A program made the translations under genes and the position numbers. 42,779 bases of DNA, taken from assembly GCF_001636615.1 (NCBI RefSeq), contig NZ_LGEK01000041.1, forward strand, positions 1-42,779, read 5' to 3'. Source of the stretch: Mucilaginibacter sp. L294 (GTDB lineage: Bacteria; Bacteroidota; Bacteroidia; Sphingobacteriales; Sphingobacteriaceae). Below the pieces are notes generated by a model that saw only the letters and a list, made by a program, of their open reading frames with translations, had not been told where the DNA came from and searched no databases. Within the stretch, counting starts at the first letter, position 1. Each line of letters starts with the position of its first letter. This document shows positions 16,619 through 25,765 of the stretch, piece by piece.

Positions 16619-17119
16619 TTCCCCCATACCAGCCTGTCATTTCTAACAAGCATAGCGAGGAGAAATCTTTTACATCATGCATCTCTACACGCGTCATTGC
16701 TGTAAGGTACGAAGCAATCTCTTTAGGATAGATAATGAAGCGTATGTCTTGCTGAACTTGTTTCAGCATCTCTCATGCTTAGCGAGCCACTATAAACATC
16801 CGCCCGCTCAATTGCCGCGGGAAGGCTGTTAGTTTTTCGTAGTTGTTTGTTTTTAAGGTACTCAAGAGGGCTTCGCCGTTTTGTCTTGATACAAAAGTAA
16901 CCAAAAGATCAAGACAGAAAAAAGCTTCTCCCCACAGGCCTTTACTTTTGGCCCGCTTTTCTGTCAGGCCACCGCTCGTTCATTACCTTAGCATTCTGAG
17001 AGATAGTGAAGCATGACGAAGTAGGATCATAACATCACGCGGTTTATTTCTCATACCATCAAACAAATAAATTTCTCCAAGGTTAATATATTATCTTTTT
17101 TATAAACATGTAATTTATT
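16619..17119. repeat. 501-nt gap with degenerate intergenic repeats
   Basis: No gene is seen. The gap holds several degenerate repeat units whose wording recurs in Bacteroidota intergenic DNA: around 16636-16672 (TCATTTCTAAC...GAGGAGAAATC), 16696-16726 (GTCATTGCTGTAAGG...GAAGCAATCTC), 16747-16777 (CTTGCTGAACTTGTTTCAG...) and 16989-17024 (CATTCTGAGAG...AAGTAGGATC). A middle part (about 16880-16970) contains complementary TTTTGTCTTGAT and ATCAAGACAGAAAA stretches. These appear to be decayed REP-like elements. The last 80 nt are AT-rich and probably hold the promoter of the next gene. Confidence 0.6.
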
Positions 17120-17653
17120 ATGGACAGCATTAATCAACAACAACCCGAAGATAATTTTGAGAACCTGGAAGGCAACGAAGCCTGGAAAAAGCTGAAAGAA
17201 ATGGCCGAAGGCGTAAGCTGCTTTTTTTGCAGTAATATTAAAACCGGCCTGCCTTTTACTACCCGCCCTATGTCGCCGCAAAAGGTTGACGATAATGGCG
17301 ACCTGTGGTTTTTGAGCGCTAACGATAGCCACAAAAACGCGGAGATAGCCATCGACCCAATGGTACAGCTATTGTTTCAGGGATCTAAGTACTCCGATTT
17401 CCTGAACGTTTACGGCATTGCGGAGATCAGCGAGGATAAAGAAAAGATAAAAGAACTGTGGGAACCCATCCTGAAAACCTGGTTTACCGAAGGCATAGAC
17501 GACCCGCGGATCTCGGTGATCAAAGTATCGCCAACACAAGGGTACTACTGGGATAACAAACATGGCAACGCCGTAGCCTTCGTAAAACAACTGGTAGGCG
17601 CCGCCATTGGTAAAACTTTGGATGATTCTATTGAAGGAAAACTGGAAGTATAA
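17120..17653 (+). CDS. Pyridoxamine 5'-phosphate oxidase-like flavin-fold protein
   Basis: A 177-aa split-barrel protein of the general stress protein 26 / pyridoxamine-oxidase-like group. Recognisable parts are CFFCSNIKTGLPFTTRPMSP, DDNGDLWFLSANDSHKNAEI and a C-terminal ISVIKVSPTQGYYWDNKHG. Family members bind FMN, FAD or F420-like cofactors; which one, and the substrate, cannot be told. The first 35 residues form a Gln/Asn/Glu-rich helix. It stands alone, convergent with pyrF across a hairpin. Confidence 0.88.
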   Translation: MDSINQQQPEDNFENLEGNEAWKKLKEMAEGVSCFFCSNIKTGLPFTTRPMSPQKVDDNGDLWFLSANDSHKNAEIAIDPMVQLLFQGSKYSDFLNVYGIAEISEDKEKIKELWEPILKTWFTEGIDDPRISVIKVSPTQGYYWDNKHGNAVAFVKQLVGAAIGKTLDDSIEGKLEV

Positions 17654-17677
17654 TTTAATATCTAACATCCAATATTG

Positions 17678-17717
17678 AACGCCGAATAATGAATTAGCTA
17701 TTTCGTTATTCGGCGTT
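17678..17717. terminator. Bidirectional terminator hairpin between converging genes
   Basis: A perfect 12-bp stem AACGCCGAATAA (17678-17689) and TTATTCGGCGTT (17706-17717), with a 16-nt loop, sits between the converging stops at 17653 and 17744. The T-runs are weak, so efficiency is uncertain. Confidence 0.65.
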
Positions 17718-17743
17718 TGGCGTTCATTATTCGTTATTACAAC

Positions 17744-18577
17744 TTAAATAACGCCTGCCTTCTCCAGTTCCGCCTGCATTTGCTGTTGCAGTTTTAAAGC
17801 TTCGGCACGGGCAGCATCGGCAAAATCATCGCCGTTGCCGGCATAGATGATACCTCGTGATGAGTTGACGATCAGTCCGCAATCTTTGGTCATACCGTAT
17901 TTACAAACATCCTCCAGGCTGCCACCCTGTGCGCCAACGCCGGGCACCAGCAAAAAGTTATCGGGCGCATGTTTGCGTATATCAGTAAACTCGGTGCTTT
18001 TGGTAGCGCCAACAACAAACATCAGCCTATCGGCACCGGCCCAGGTGTTTGCTTTTTTAATAACGGTTTCGTAAAGGTAACCATCGCCGGTGTTCAGATA
18101 CTGAAAATCTTTACTCCCAACGGATGAAGTAAGGGCCAGGATAATAACCCATTTTCCATCGTACTTTAAATAAGGGGTAACGCTATCATTACCCATATAC
18201 GGGGTAACGGTGATAGCATCAAAGCTCATGCCCGATGTTTCCTCGTTGAAAAAAGCTTTGGCGTAGTTATCAGAGGTGTTGCCTATATCGCCACGCTTGG
18301 CATCAATAATACTTAAAATATCTTTTGGCAGGTATTGCGCGGTGCTGATAAGGCTTTGCAGGCCTTTCAATCCGCGGCTTTCATAAAAGGCGGCGTTGGG
18401 TTTGTAGGCGATGCAAAGATCTTTGGTTGCATCAATTATGCGTTTATTAAATTCAAAAACCGGGTCGGGGTATTGCTTTAAAAAATCGGGGATCTTATCT
18501 ATATCGGTATCAAGGCCTATGCATAAAAACGACTTCTTTTGTTTGATCTGTTGGATGAGTTGGGCGCGAGATATCAT
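17744..18577 (-). CDS. pyrF: Orotidine 5'-phosphate decarboxylase (type 2)
   Basis: This enzyme carries out the last step of UMP synthesis, decarboxylating OMP. From the ATG at 18577 it is 277 aa, fitting the longer type 2 (archaeal/mycobacterial-like) group rather than the E. coli type. Key motifs are [14 protein letters not shown], the catalytic [10 protein letters not shown] (K94 in D-x-K-x-x-D), [10 protein letters not shown] and the phosphate loop [12 protein letters not shown]. Ten further in-frame residues upstream (to 18607) are unlikely to be used. Confidence 0.95.
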   Translation of the reverse strand: MISRAQLIQQIKQKKSFLCIGLDTDIDKIPDFLKQYPDPVFEFNKRIIDATKDLCIAYKPNAAFYESRGLKGLQSLISTAQYLPKDILSIIDAKRGDIGNTSDNYAKAFFNEETSGMSFDAITVTPYMGNDSVTPYLKYDGKWVIILALTSSVGSKDFQYLNTGDGYLYETVIKKANTWAGADRLMFVVGATKSTEFTDIRKHAPDNFLLVPGVGAQGGSLEDVCKYGMTKDCGLIVNSSRGIIYAGNGDDFADAARAEALKLQQQMQAELEKAGVI

Positions 18578-18604
18578 GTAGATTTTGAATTTGTTATGGT
18601 GCTG

Positions 18605-18612
18605 CAAAACTA
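18605..18612 (-). promoter_or_regulatory. Candidate -7 element of pyrF
   Basis: On the minus strand TAGTTTTG is an exact TAnnTTTG match, 27 nt upstream of the chosen pyrF ATG. It also overlaps the longer alternative start at 18607, which argues for the shorter protein. No -33 box is evident. Confidence 0.4.
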
Positions 18613-18831
18613 AAAAAATAAAGACTACCCTTTATTTTTTTAATAAATTTGCATTCTAAGATAATTTTGTTAACATTGCACTGTTTTCCTGCATTATTTC
18701 TTGCACTAAAGAAACAATTTTGATCTCCACGTTATTTATTATCTAATACATTACCTGGGCTTACTATTGCATAATCAGGGTTTCAAAACAATCTTTCAAA
18801 TAAAAAATCCTTTTGAACTATAATTCATATC

Positions 18832-20487
18832 ATGTCTGATACAATCGAATTGAACGACAAACTCGTTTCTGAGTTGCGCGAAATTGCTAAAAGTTTGGGT
18901 ATTGCAGAGGCAGATGAGCTTAGAAAAGCTCCGCTTATTACTGCCATTGTTACACAGCAGCAATTAATAGAGACCGCCAGGAACCAACAAAATATCGTAG
19001 AAAATAACTACGCTGAAAAGCCTGCCGCCGCTGCACCGGCTGCTTCTGAAAATACCGAGAAAACACGTAAACGCACCCGTACTTTAAAAACTAAAGAACA
19101 GCCACGTGTAGAAGTGCCTTTAGACGACACCAACCTGTTTAACCAGGAAGATGACGACGAACAGCAAACCGACGACACCGACGGTAACAACGGCAATAAC
19201 GAAACTGCCGTTACTGCAGAAGCTGCACCGGCAAGCGAAACAACTGAGCAGGCAGGCGAAAAAACAGAACAAGCCGACCAACCGGAACAGCCTGCTGCTA
19301 CCGAAAACCGCCCGCAAAAATTTGAGCGCCGCGCACCACAAAAAGCACAGGAACCCGCAATAAACCTTGATTTTGATAACGTTATTGTAAACGAGGGTGT
19401 GTTAGAGATTATGCCTGATGGCTATGGTTTCCTGCGTTCGTCAGATTATAATTATCTGACCTCTCCTGATGATATCTACGTATCACAATCACAAATAAAA
19501 TTATTTGGTTTAAAAACCGGCGATACCGTTCGCGGTAGCATACGCCCGCCAAAAGAAGGCGAAAAATATTTCCCGCTGGTACGTGTAGAGGCTATTAACG
19601 GCCGCATACCTGCCGAAGTGCGTGACCGTGTACCATTTGACCACTTAACACCGCTTTTCCCTTCAGAAAAACTGAACTTGTTTACTGATGCCGGTAACTA
19701 TTCTACCCGTATTATGGACCTGTTCTCGCCTATTGGTAAAGGCCAGCGTGGTTTAATTGTAGCGCAGCCAAAAACAGGTAAAACCATGTTGTTAAAGGAT
19801 GTTGCTAACGCGATAGCCAAAAACCACCCCGAGGTTTACCTGATCATATTACTGATTGACGAACGCCCCGAGGAGGTTACCGACATGGCCCGCAGCGTAC
19901 GCGCCGAAGTAGTATCATCAACCTTTGATGAGCCTGCCGAGCGCCACGTAAAAATTGCCAACATTGTGTTGGAGAAAGCAAAACGCATGGTTGAGTGTGG
20001 CCACGATGTAGTTATCCTGTTGGATTCTATCACCCGTTTAGCCCGTGCTTATAACACGGTTGCACCAGCATCAGGTAAAATATTATCGGGTGGTGTTGAT
20101 GCCAACGCGCTGCACAAACCAAAACGCTTTTTTGGTGCGGCCCGTAACATTGAAGATGGCGGCTCGTTAACCATCATTGCTACTGCCCTTACAGAAACCG
20201 GATCTAAAATGGATGAGGTTATATTTGAAGAGTTTAAAGGTACAGGTAACATGGAGTTACAACTGGATCGTAAACTATCTAACAAACGTATCTTCCCGGC
20301 TATTGATATTACTGCATCAAGCACCCGCCGCGACGACTTGTTGCTTGACCGCGACACGCTTCAACGCATCTGGATACTGCGTAACCACCTTGCTGATATG
20401 AACTCGCAGGAGTCGATGGAATTCTTACAGGCGCAAATAAAAGGCACCCGTACCAACGAAGAATTTTTGATATCAATGAATTCATAA
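18832..20487 (+). CDS. rho: Transcription termination factor Rho
   Basis: This is the hexameric RNA-dependent ATPase/helicase that terminates transcription. It is 551 aa, longer than E. coli Rho (419), because an acidic, Gln/Glu/Asp/Asn-rich disordered insert (about 60-180) separates the N-terminal Rho_N helical domain (1-55) from the RNA-binding cold-shock domain ([15 protein letters not shown], from 189). The ATPase core has Walker A AQPKTGKT (311-318), [10 protein letters not shown], the Walker B strand [17 protein letters not shown] and the R-loop region [19 protein letters not shown]. Large inserts are known for Bacteroidota Rho. It ends at a strong intrinsic terminator. Confidence 0.97.
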   Translation: MSDTIELNDKLVSELREIAKSLGIAEADELRKAPLITAIVTQQQLIETARNQQNIVENNYAEKPAAAAPAASENTEKTRKRTRTLKTKEQPRVEVPLDDTNLFNQEDDDEQQTDDTDGNNGNNETAVTAEAAPASETTEQAGEKTEQADQPEQPAATENRPQKFERRAPQKAQEPAINLDFDNVIVNEGVLEIMPDGYGFLRSSDYNYLTSPDDIYVSQSQIKLFGLKTGDTVRGSIRPPKEGEKYFPLVRVEAINGRIPAEVRDRVPFDHLTPLFPSEKLNLFTDAGNYSTRIMDLFSPIGKGQRGLIVAQPKTGKTMLLKDVANAIAKNHPEVYLIILLIDERPEEVTDMARSVRAEVVSSTFDEPAERHVKIANIVLEKAKRMVECGHDVVILLDSITRLARAYNTVAPASGKILSGGVDANALHKPKRFFGAARNIEDGGSLTIIATALTETGSKMDEVIFEEFKGTGNMELQLDRKLSNKRIFPAIDITASSTRRDDLLLDRDTLQRIWILRNHLADMNSQESMEFLQAQIKGTRTNEEFLISMNS

Positions 20488-20498
20488 TATATTTACAC

Positions 20499-20548
20499 CC
20501 AAAGGAGTTATAAATAACGTAAGGTTAACTATAACTCCTTTGGTTTTT
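20499..20548 (+). terminator. Intrinsic terminator after rho
   Basis: A perfect 14-bp stem, CCAAAGGAGTTATA (20499-20512) and TATAACTCCTTTGG (20530-20543), with a 17-nt loop and a T-run to 20548. It lies 12 nt after the rho stop and 29 nt before pssA. Confidence 0.92.
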
Positions 20549-20576
20549 GTAAAAATTATGATACCTTCATGACATT

Positions 20577-21317
20577 ATGAGGCGACGGGTAAAAAAACAT
20601 CTTCCTAATGCTATAACGTGTGCAAATCTGTTCAGCGGGTGCATAGGTATTGTTTTTACATTCCAGGATCAGTTGGTTTATGCCGCTTATGCCATTTTTC
20701 TGGCAGCTATATTTGATTTTTTTGATGGCTTTGCCTCTCGTGTACTGCAATCCTTCTCGGGCATTGGTAAAGACCTTGATTCGCTGGCGGATATGGTAAG
20801 TTTTGGCGTACTACCATCGGCCATTATGTACGAGCTGCTGCTACAGGCGCCACAAATACCACATATAAGTGATTACCTGAACTTTATAGCTTTCCTGATC
20901 CCGGTATTTTCGGCGCTTAGGCTGGCTAAATTTAATACAGATACTCGCCAGGCCGAAAGTTTTATTGGCCTCCCTACCCCGGCAAATGCTATCCTCATCG
21001 CGTCTATCCCTTTAATACTGGTGCAATACAGCAATGTATCGCGGTATATCTTAAACCCATACGGTTTATCGGTATTTATTATAGTAATGTGTACCCTGCT
21101 GGTTGCCGAGATCCCTTTAATGTCGCTTAAATTCAAGAACCGCGATTTCACCAAAAATTTTTATCGTTATATATTGCTGTTATTCTCGGCAATACTCATT
21201 CTATTTTTTAAATTTGCGGCAGTTCCGGTGGTTATCGTAATGTATATCACCTTATCGTTAATTCAACTAAAATTTGCGGATCATACGGTAGTAGGCAACT
21301 CACAAAAAAACAGTTAA
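20577..21317 (+). CDS. pssA: CDP-diacylglycerol-serine O-phosphatidyltransferase
   Basis: This inner-membrane enzyme makes phosphatidylserine, the precursor of phosphatidylethanolamine. It is 246 aa with about eight hydrophobic segments. The CDP-alcohol phosphotransferase motif is D47FFDG(51)xxSR, G64, D68, D72 (the common Ala before Arg is Ser here), followed by the PssA-typical ADMVSFGVLPS. The N-terminus RRRVKKHLPNAITCANLFSG is also typical. The ATG follows the rho terminator by 28 nt, so it needs its own promoter or read-through. Confidence 0.93.
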   Translation: MRRRVKKHLPNAITCANLFSGCIGIVFTFQDQLVYAAYAIFLAAIFDFFDGFASRVLQSFSGIGKDLDSLADMVSFGVLPSAIMYELLLQAPQIPHISDYLNFIAFLIPVFSALRLAKFNTDTRQAESFIGLPTPANAILIASIPLILVQYSNVSRYILNPYGLSVFIIVMCTLLVAEIPLMSLKFKNRDFTKNFYRYILLLFSAILILFFKFAAVPVVIVMYITLSLIQLKFADHTVVGNSQKNS

Positions 21318-21352
21318 GCGTTTACTACTTTATCCCCTAACAAAAACACCCG

Positions 21353-21610
21353 ATGAAAAAATTCCTGGCCGAAATTGATGTAATGCCGAAAAAAGAAATA
21401 CTTGACCCACAAGGAAAAGCCGTTACCGGCAGCATGAAAAACCTGGGCTTATCTGAGATACAGAACATACGTATAGGCAAACACATCTCATTGGAGATTG
21501 AAGCCGACAGCGCAGAAACCGCCAACGCAAAAGTTGACCAGGCCTGCAAAAACCTGTTAGCCAACCTTATTATGGAAAGCTATAGCTTTAAGCTGGAAGA
21601 AGTAGCTTAA
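21353..21610 (+). CDS. purS: FGAM synthase subunit PurS
   Basis: PurS is the small bridging subunit of the PurL-PurQ-PurS formylglycinamidine ribonucleotide synthetase in purine synthesis. This 85-aa protein matches in length and pattern: KKFLAEIDVMPKKEILDPQGKAV, then the LSEIQNIRIGKHISLEIE block, and KNLLANLIMESYSFKLEE. It lies 35 nt after pssA and likely shares its transcript. purL and purQ are not adjacent. A long perfect palindrome follows. Confidence 0.93.
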   Translation: MKKFLAEIDVMPKKEILDPQGKAVTGSMKNLGLSEIQNIRIGKHISLEIEADSAETANAKVDQACKNLLANLIMESYSFKLEEVA

Positions 21611-21668
21611 GTTCTGAGTAGAAAGTTAAAAGTCAAAAGCCGCTTGCAAAACGGGACTATAGATATAT

Positions 21669-21708
21669 AAAAGGGAAAGGCAATCACATGTGATTGCCTT
21701 TCCCTTTT
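21669..21708. terminator. Long perfect palindrome, bidirectional terminator
   Basis: Two abutting perfect 20-nt arms (21669-21688 and 21689-21708), AAAAGGGAAAGGCAATCACA and its complement, with A- and T-rich outer ends. It separates the converging purS and HPt genes. Confidence 0.88.
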
Positions 21709-21739
21709 ATGATAACTTTCTACTTTGAACTTTATACTT

Positions 21740-22117
21740 CTAAAGGTTCGCTTCTTTTTCTGCCTTAATTTTCTCCAGTTCAACAAGGTTTTTGCTGATC
21801 ACATCCCTTAAATCGTTAAATTTTGATTGGATAACTGCCGGGTCTTGTCCGCCTGCTTTGCAGGCCAGTTCCACCTCCTGTATGTTAGCCTGGCTTTGCG
21901 GCATACCAAAAAAGCCCAAGTTGGGTTTCAATTTGTGCGATGCCGAAGCTGCCGTTACCCAGTCGCCGGTGTTTATGGCGGTGTTTATGGTGTCTAATAA
22001 CTGTGGCGTTTGCTCCAAAAACATCCCTATCGAGTCAACAATAAACTCGTTGCTGCCATCGGCAATCTCGTAAAGAAAAGAAAGGTCAAGGTCTTGTGGT
22101 GGTAAGTTCTCAGACAT
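21740..22117 (-). CDS. HPt (histidine phosphotransfer) domain protein
   Basis: A 125-aa stand-alone histidine phosphotransfer protein, a relay between hybrid sensor kinases and response regulators. The phosphorylatable His is H61 in ASHKLKPNLGFFGM, within the expected four-helix pattern; LSFLYEIADGSNEFIVDSIGMFL is the usual opening. No kinase or receiver gene is nearby, so its partners are encoded elsewhere. It lies 23 nt after folK on the same strand. Confidence 0.9.
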   Translation of the reverse strand: MSENLPPQDLDLSFLYEIADGSNEFIVDSIGMFLEQTPQLLDTINTAINTGDWVTAASASHKLKPNLGFFGMPQSQANIQEVELACKAGGQDPAVIQSKFNDLRDVISKNLVELEKIKAEKEANL

Positions 22118-22140
22118 TGTACGGGTTTATAATATCAAAT

Positions 22141-22620
22141 TTATACTTTTTTTACAATCAAGTCGTCTTTCAGACTATTTTTCAACTCTAATATACTCTT
22201 ATTTAGCACCGGGTGTATAAAATCGGGCGTTAGCATAGCCAATGGTTCTAAAGTAAACCTGCGGTTGTGCAGTTGGGGGTGTGGTACAATTAGGTTCGGC
22301 TGGTTAATAATATCGCTCCCATAAAACAAAATATCGATATCAATAATGCGCGATCCCCATTTTTCTTCGCGTTTGCGCCCCATTTCTGTTTCAATTTTTA
22401 AAACACGCTGCAAAACATCCTGTGCCGGGAGTGTTGTTTGCAGCATAATAACCTGGTTAAGGTAATCGGGCAAATCGGTTTTCCCCCATGATTGCGTTTC
22501 ATAAACAGCCGATTCTTTAACCACAGGGGCAATATCGCGCACTATGTATGCTATGGCCTTGTGTAAAAACGCGTTACGGTTGCCAAGGTTACTCCCCAAT
22601 AGTAAAAAAACGTCAATCAT
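22141..22620 (-). CDS. folK: 6-hydroxymethyl-7,8-dihydropterin pyrophosphokinase
   Basis: HPPK transfers pyrophosphate from ATP to 6-hydroxymethyl-dihydropterin in folate synthesis. It is 159 aa, full length. Motifs are the opening VFLLLGSNLGNR, the pterin-site YETQSWGKTDLPDYLNQV, the metal-binding EKWGSRIIDIDILFY, and VPHPQLHNRRFTLEPLAML. It is divergent from sppA across 82 nt and leads the small folK-HPt operon. Confidence 0.96.
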   Translation of the reverse strand: MIDVFLLLGSNLGNRNAFLHKAIAYIVRDIAPVVKESAVYETQSWGKTDLPDYLNQVIMLQTTLPAQDVLQRVLKIETEMGRKREEKWGSRIIDIDILFYGSDIINQPNLIVPHPQLHNRRFTLEPLAMLTPDFIHPVLNKSILELKNSLKDDLIVKKV

Positions 22621-22668
22621 TGTTGTAACAAATATTATGCATAAGGCTCTTAATAGAGTGCGAATTAC

Positions 22669-22676
22669 TAAGTTTG
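22669..22676 (+). promoter_or_regulatory. Candidate -7 element of sppA
   Basis: TAAGTTTG matches TAnnTTTG exactly, 26 nt before the sppA ATG. No convincing -33 element is seen at 17-23 nt upstream. Confidence 0.45.
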
Positions 22677-22702
22677 CATATATAGATTATTTATAACAGT
22701 TA

Positions 22703-24478
22703 ATGAAACAATTCTTCAAATTTGTATTGGCCACTATAGTTGGTATCACCGTTGTTTTTATTATTGGGGTTGTGATTTTATTAGGAATTATTGGTGTAGC
22801 CAGCAGCGACAGCGCGGTAGAGGTTGATTCAAACTCTGTTCTTCACATAAAGCTTACCAACCCAATAAACGAACGTACACCGAACAATCCCCTTGCCAGC
22901 CTTGGCTTTTTAGGCATCGACGGCGACAAAGCGATAGGCTTGAACGATATACTCGCGAGTATTAAAAAAGCTAAAACAGACGATAATATAAAAGGCATTT
23001 TCCTGGACGAAAGCTACATGATGAGCGGCCAGGCAACTACCGAAGAGATCCGTAATGCGCTTATCGATTTCAAGAGATCTAAAAAGTTTGTAATAGCCTA
23101 TTCAGAAATTTACACACAGGGCTTTTACTACCTGGCATCCGTTGCCGATAAGGTTTACATCAACCCTAAAGGCATCTTCGAGTTCAGGGGCTTTAGCTCC
23201 GAGGTAACCTTCCTGAAAGGTGCGCTGGATAAACTGGGTATTGAAGCGCAGATCATTAAAGTTGGCACATTTAAAAGCGCGGTTGAGCCACTGGTATTAA
23301 CCAAAATGAGCGATGCCAACCGCTTGCAGGTTACATCGTACTTAGGGTCGATGTATGATTATTTCCTTACCGGGATAGGCAAAAGCCGTAATATTAATAA
23401 AGACTCGTTATTTAACTACGCCAACAGCGGCCGCATACAAGAGCCCGAAGATGCTTTAAAATACAAACTGGTTGACGGCCTGAAATACAAAGACGAGATC
23501 CTCTCTGATTTAAAACAGCGCACAGGTGTTAAGGAAAAGAATGACCTTGCAAGTGTTGAATTAAGCGATTACGTAAAAAGCGTCGCCAAAACCAGTACCG
23601 ACCCTAAAGAGGTTTCTTCATCAAATAGGGTGGCCATTATTTACGCATCTGGCGAGATTGCCGGCGGCGATGGCAACGATAACAGCATTGGCTCTGAAAC
23701 CATATCTAAAGCATTGCGTAAAGTACGTATGGATGATAAGGTAAAAGCGGTTGTACTGCGTATTAACTCGCCCGGTGGCAGTTCGCTGGCATCTGATGTG
23801 ATATGGCGCGAGGTAATGCTCACCAAAAAAGTAAAACCAATCATCGTTTCTATGGGCGATGTGGCAGCATCAGGTGGTTATTATATTGCCTGCGCGGCAG
23901 ATTCTATTATAGCCGAGCCAAACACCATAACAGGTTCAATAGGCATATTTGCCGTATTGCCAAACATGCAGAAACTGTTTAATGATAAACTGGGTATCAC
24001 GTTCGACGGGGTTAAAACCGGCAAATTTGCCGATCTGGGCGACGTGAGCCGCCCCTTAAGCGCCGAAGAAAAGGCCTTGCTGCAAAAGAGCGTAAACCGT
24101 GGTTATGACGATTTTACAAAAGCAGTAGCCAACGGCCGTGGCAAAACACAGGAGTACATCAACAGCATTGGCCAGGGCCGTGTATGGACAGGGACCCAGG
24201 CATTACAAAATGGCCTGGTTGACAGGTTGGGCAATATTAATGATGCCGTAAAGTCAGCCGCTAAAAAAGCTAATATTAAAGACTACAAACTCGTATCGTA
24301 CCCCGAGCAAAAAAGCTTCCTGAACAAATTTGGCGAAGGTTTATCTGCCGAAGTAAAAGCTCATTTTGTAAAAGCCGAGCTTGGCGATAACTACCGTTAC
24401 TATGAGCAAATACAAGGCGTAACCAAAATGATGCGCACCCCCCAGGCCCGCATGACCTACGATATAGTGATAAAATAA
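22703..24478 (+). CDS. sppA: Signal peptide peptidase SppA, 67-kDa type
   Basis: This membrane-anchored serine protease degrades cleaved signal peptides. It is 591 aa with one N-terminal TM (about 8-33) and two S49 domains, the long form also found in E. coli. The catalytic Lys is K191 in GTFKSAVEP, and the nucleophile is S390 in MGDVAASGGYYIA; INSPGGSSLASD (355-366) is the conserved loop. Lys in the first repeat and Ser in the second match the known split dyad. It is monocistronic with its own terminator. Confidence 0.96.
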   Translation: MKQFFKFVLATIVGITVVFIIGVVILLGIIGVASSDSAVEVDSNSVLHIKLTNPINERTPNNPLASLGFLGIDGDKAIGLNDILASIKKAKTDDNIKGIFLDESYMMSGQATTEEIRNALIDFKRSKKFVIAYSEIYTQGFYYLASVADKVYINPKGIFEFRGFSSEVTFLKGALDKLGIEAQIIKVGTFKSAVEPLVLTKMSDANRLQVTSYLGSMYDYFLTGIGKSRNINKDSLFNYANSGRIQEPEDALKYKLVDGLKYKDEILSDLKQRTGVKEKNDLASVELSDYVKSVAKTSTDPKEVSSSNRVAIIYASGEIAGGDGNDNSIGSETISKALRKVRMDDKVKAVVLRINSPGGSSLASDVIWREVMLTKKVKPIIVSMGDVAASGGYYIACAADSIIAEPNTITGSIGIFAVLPNMQKLFNDKLGITFDGVKTGKFADLGDVSRPLSAEEKALLQKSVNRGYDDFTKAVANGRGKTQEYINSIGQGRVWTGTQALQNGLVDRLGNINDAVKSAAKKANIKDYKLVSYPEQKSFLNKFGEGLSAEVKAHFVKAELGDNYRYYEQIQGVTKMMRTPQARMTYDIVIK

Positions 24479-24501
24479 TTTTATTAAATACTTTGATTAG
24501 G

Positions 24502-24530
24502 AAAGCCGCCCGTAATGGGCGGCTTTTTCT
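24502..24530 (+). terminator. Intrinsic terminator after sppA
   Basis: A 10-bp stem AAAGCCGCCC (24502-24511) and GGGCGGCTTT (24517-24526), with loop GTAAT and a T-run. It is nearly identical to the terminator at 25766. Confidence 0.93.
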
Positions 24531-24599
24531 TCATCATGGCTAAACCATTACCCAAATACTTAGTCAATTGATGCATAAACTCAAACAAGTAATTATCAC

Positions 24600-25745
24600 A
24601 TGAAAAAAATTAACCTTTCCTTAAACAAGCAATTGTTTACAATCCTGCTTTTATCGTTAATATCTTTTAGCATAGCTTGCAAAAAAGACAGTACGCCTAC
24701 CCCCAATCCTGATGCGCCCGGAAACTACACCGTTTACTTTGGCGCCCAGGACAATAATTTTTATGCCCTTAACGGTACAGACGGCACGCAAATTTGGAAG
24801 TACGAATCAACAGGTAACTTCTCTTACTCCACTCCAATTATTGAAAACGGCGTTATATACACCACCAACACCGATCATAATTTATACGCCCTTAATGCCA
24901 AAACAGGTGCTTTAAAATGGAAATTTGCCAGCAATTTCACCACCATATCAAGCCCTGCTATAGCTAACGGTATAGTATATTTTGGCAGCGATGATCATAA
25001 TGTATATGCTGTTGATGCTATAACCGGTAGTTTAAAATGGAAGTATACAACAGGGTATAATGTTGATTCAAGTCCGTTGGTTTTAAACGGGGTGGTATAC
25101 ATCGGTAGCTCAGATGGATACTTATACGCGCTTGATGCCACCTCCGGAAGTTTAAAATGGGATTACAATACCGGTGGACCGATAGTAAAATCAAATCCCG
25201 AAGTTTCAAACGGAGTTGTTTTTATTGGTAGCAGAAATGGCCTTTTAAGCGCCGTGGATGTAAACAATGGGGAGCTAAAATGGAGTTTCAATACTAATGG
25301 TATATCTCTTGAGCATGCTGTAATTACCGCTAACAATGGCGTTATATATTTTGCAAGCTGGTCTGATCTTAACACTCCAAACTTAGGGGGAAGCTTATAC
25401 GCGGTTAAGGAAACAGATGGCAGCCTTGTATGGAAAGGCCTGGATGAACAAGGTTTTTCGTCGGGCCCAATTTATGCCAATGGTAAATTATATGTAAACA
25501 GCGACGATAGTAATTTGTATGCTGTAGATGCCGCAACAGGCCAAAAAATATGGAAAACTGAAATCCTTGCTAACGGAAGCCTGCCTACTGCAATTTTTGG
25601 CAAGGTATTTTCGAGCGGTGGCGGCAATGGTTTCTTTTACGCGCTTGATGCCGGCTCTGGTGCTGTAAGCTGGAAGTTCCCGATCCCAAATTCTATCACC
25701 ACCTCAAAAGCATTAGTTGTTGCTGAAACTGGCACAGCAAACTAA
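24600..25745 (+). CDS. PQQ-type beta-propeller lipoprotein
   Basis: A 381-aa lipoprotein with signal MKKINLSLNKQLFTILLLSLISFSIAC (acylated Cys at 27) and a short Lys/Pro/Thr linker. The rest is an eight-bladed PQQ-like propeller: each blade ends in a G-x-x-x-W pattern (GTQIWKY, GALKWKF, GSLKWKY, GSLKWDY, GELKWSF, GSLVWKG, GQKIWKT, GAVSWKF) preceded by LYALDA/VYAVDA strands. This resembles BamB-like scaffold propellers but lacks dehydrogenase residues and has no enzyme attached. It is probably a surface or periplasmic binding protein. Blades 2-4 are very similar to each other. The gene is bracketed by two near-identical terminators. Confidence 0.88.
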   Translation: MKKINLSLNKQLFTILLLSLISFSIACKKDSTPTPNPDAPGNYTVYFGAQDNNFYALNGTDGTQIWKYESTGNFSYSTPIIENGVIYTTNTDHNLYALNAKTGALKWKFASNFTTISSPAIANGIVYFGSDDHNVYAVDAITGSLKWKYTTGYNVDSSPLVLNGVVYIGSSDGYLYALDATSGSLKWDYNTGGPIVKSNPEVSNGVVFIGSRNGLLSAVDVNNGELKWSFNTNGISLEHAVITANNGVIYFASWSDLNTPNLGGSLYAVKETDGSLVWKGLDEQGFSSGPIYANGKLYVNSDDSNLYAVDAATGQKIWKTEILANGSLPTAIFGKVFSSGGGNGFFYALDAGSGAVSWKFPIPNSITTSKALVVAETGTAN

Positions 25746-25765
25746 TTATACAATATCTTTCATTA

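Noticed and set aside
16619..17119. A hidden tRNA or small RNA in the longest simple gap
   Set aside because: I saw no cloverleaf, CCA end or GTTCRANNC box; the sequence is better explained by decayed repeats.
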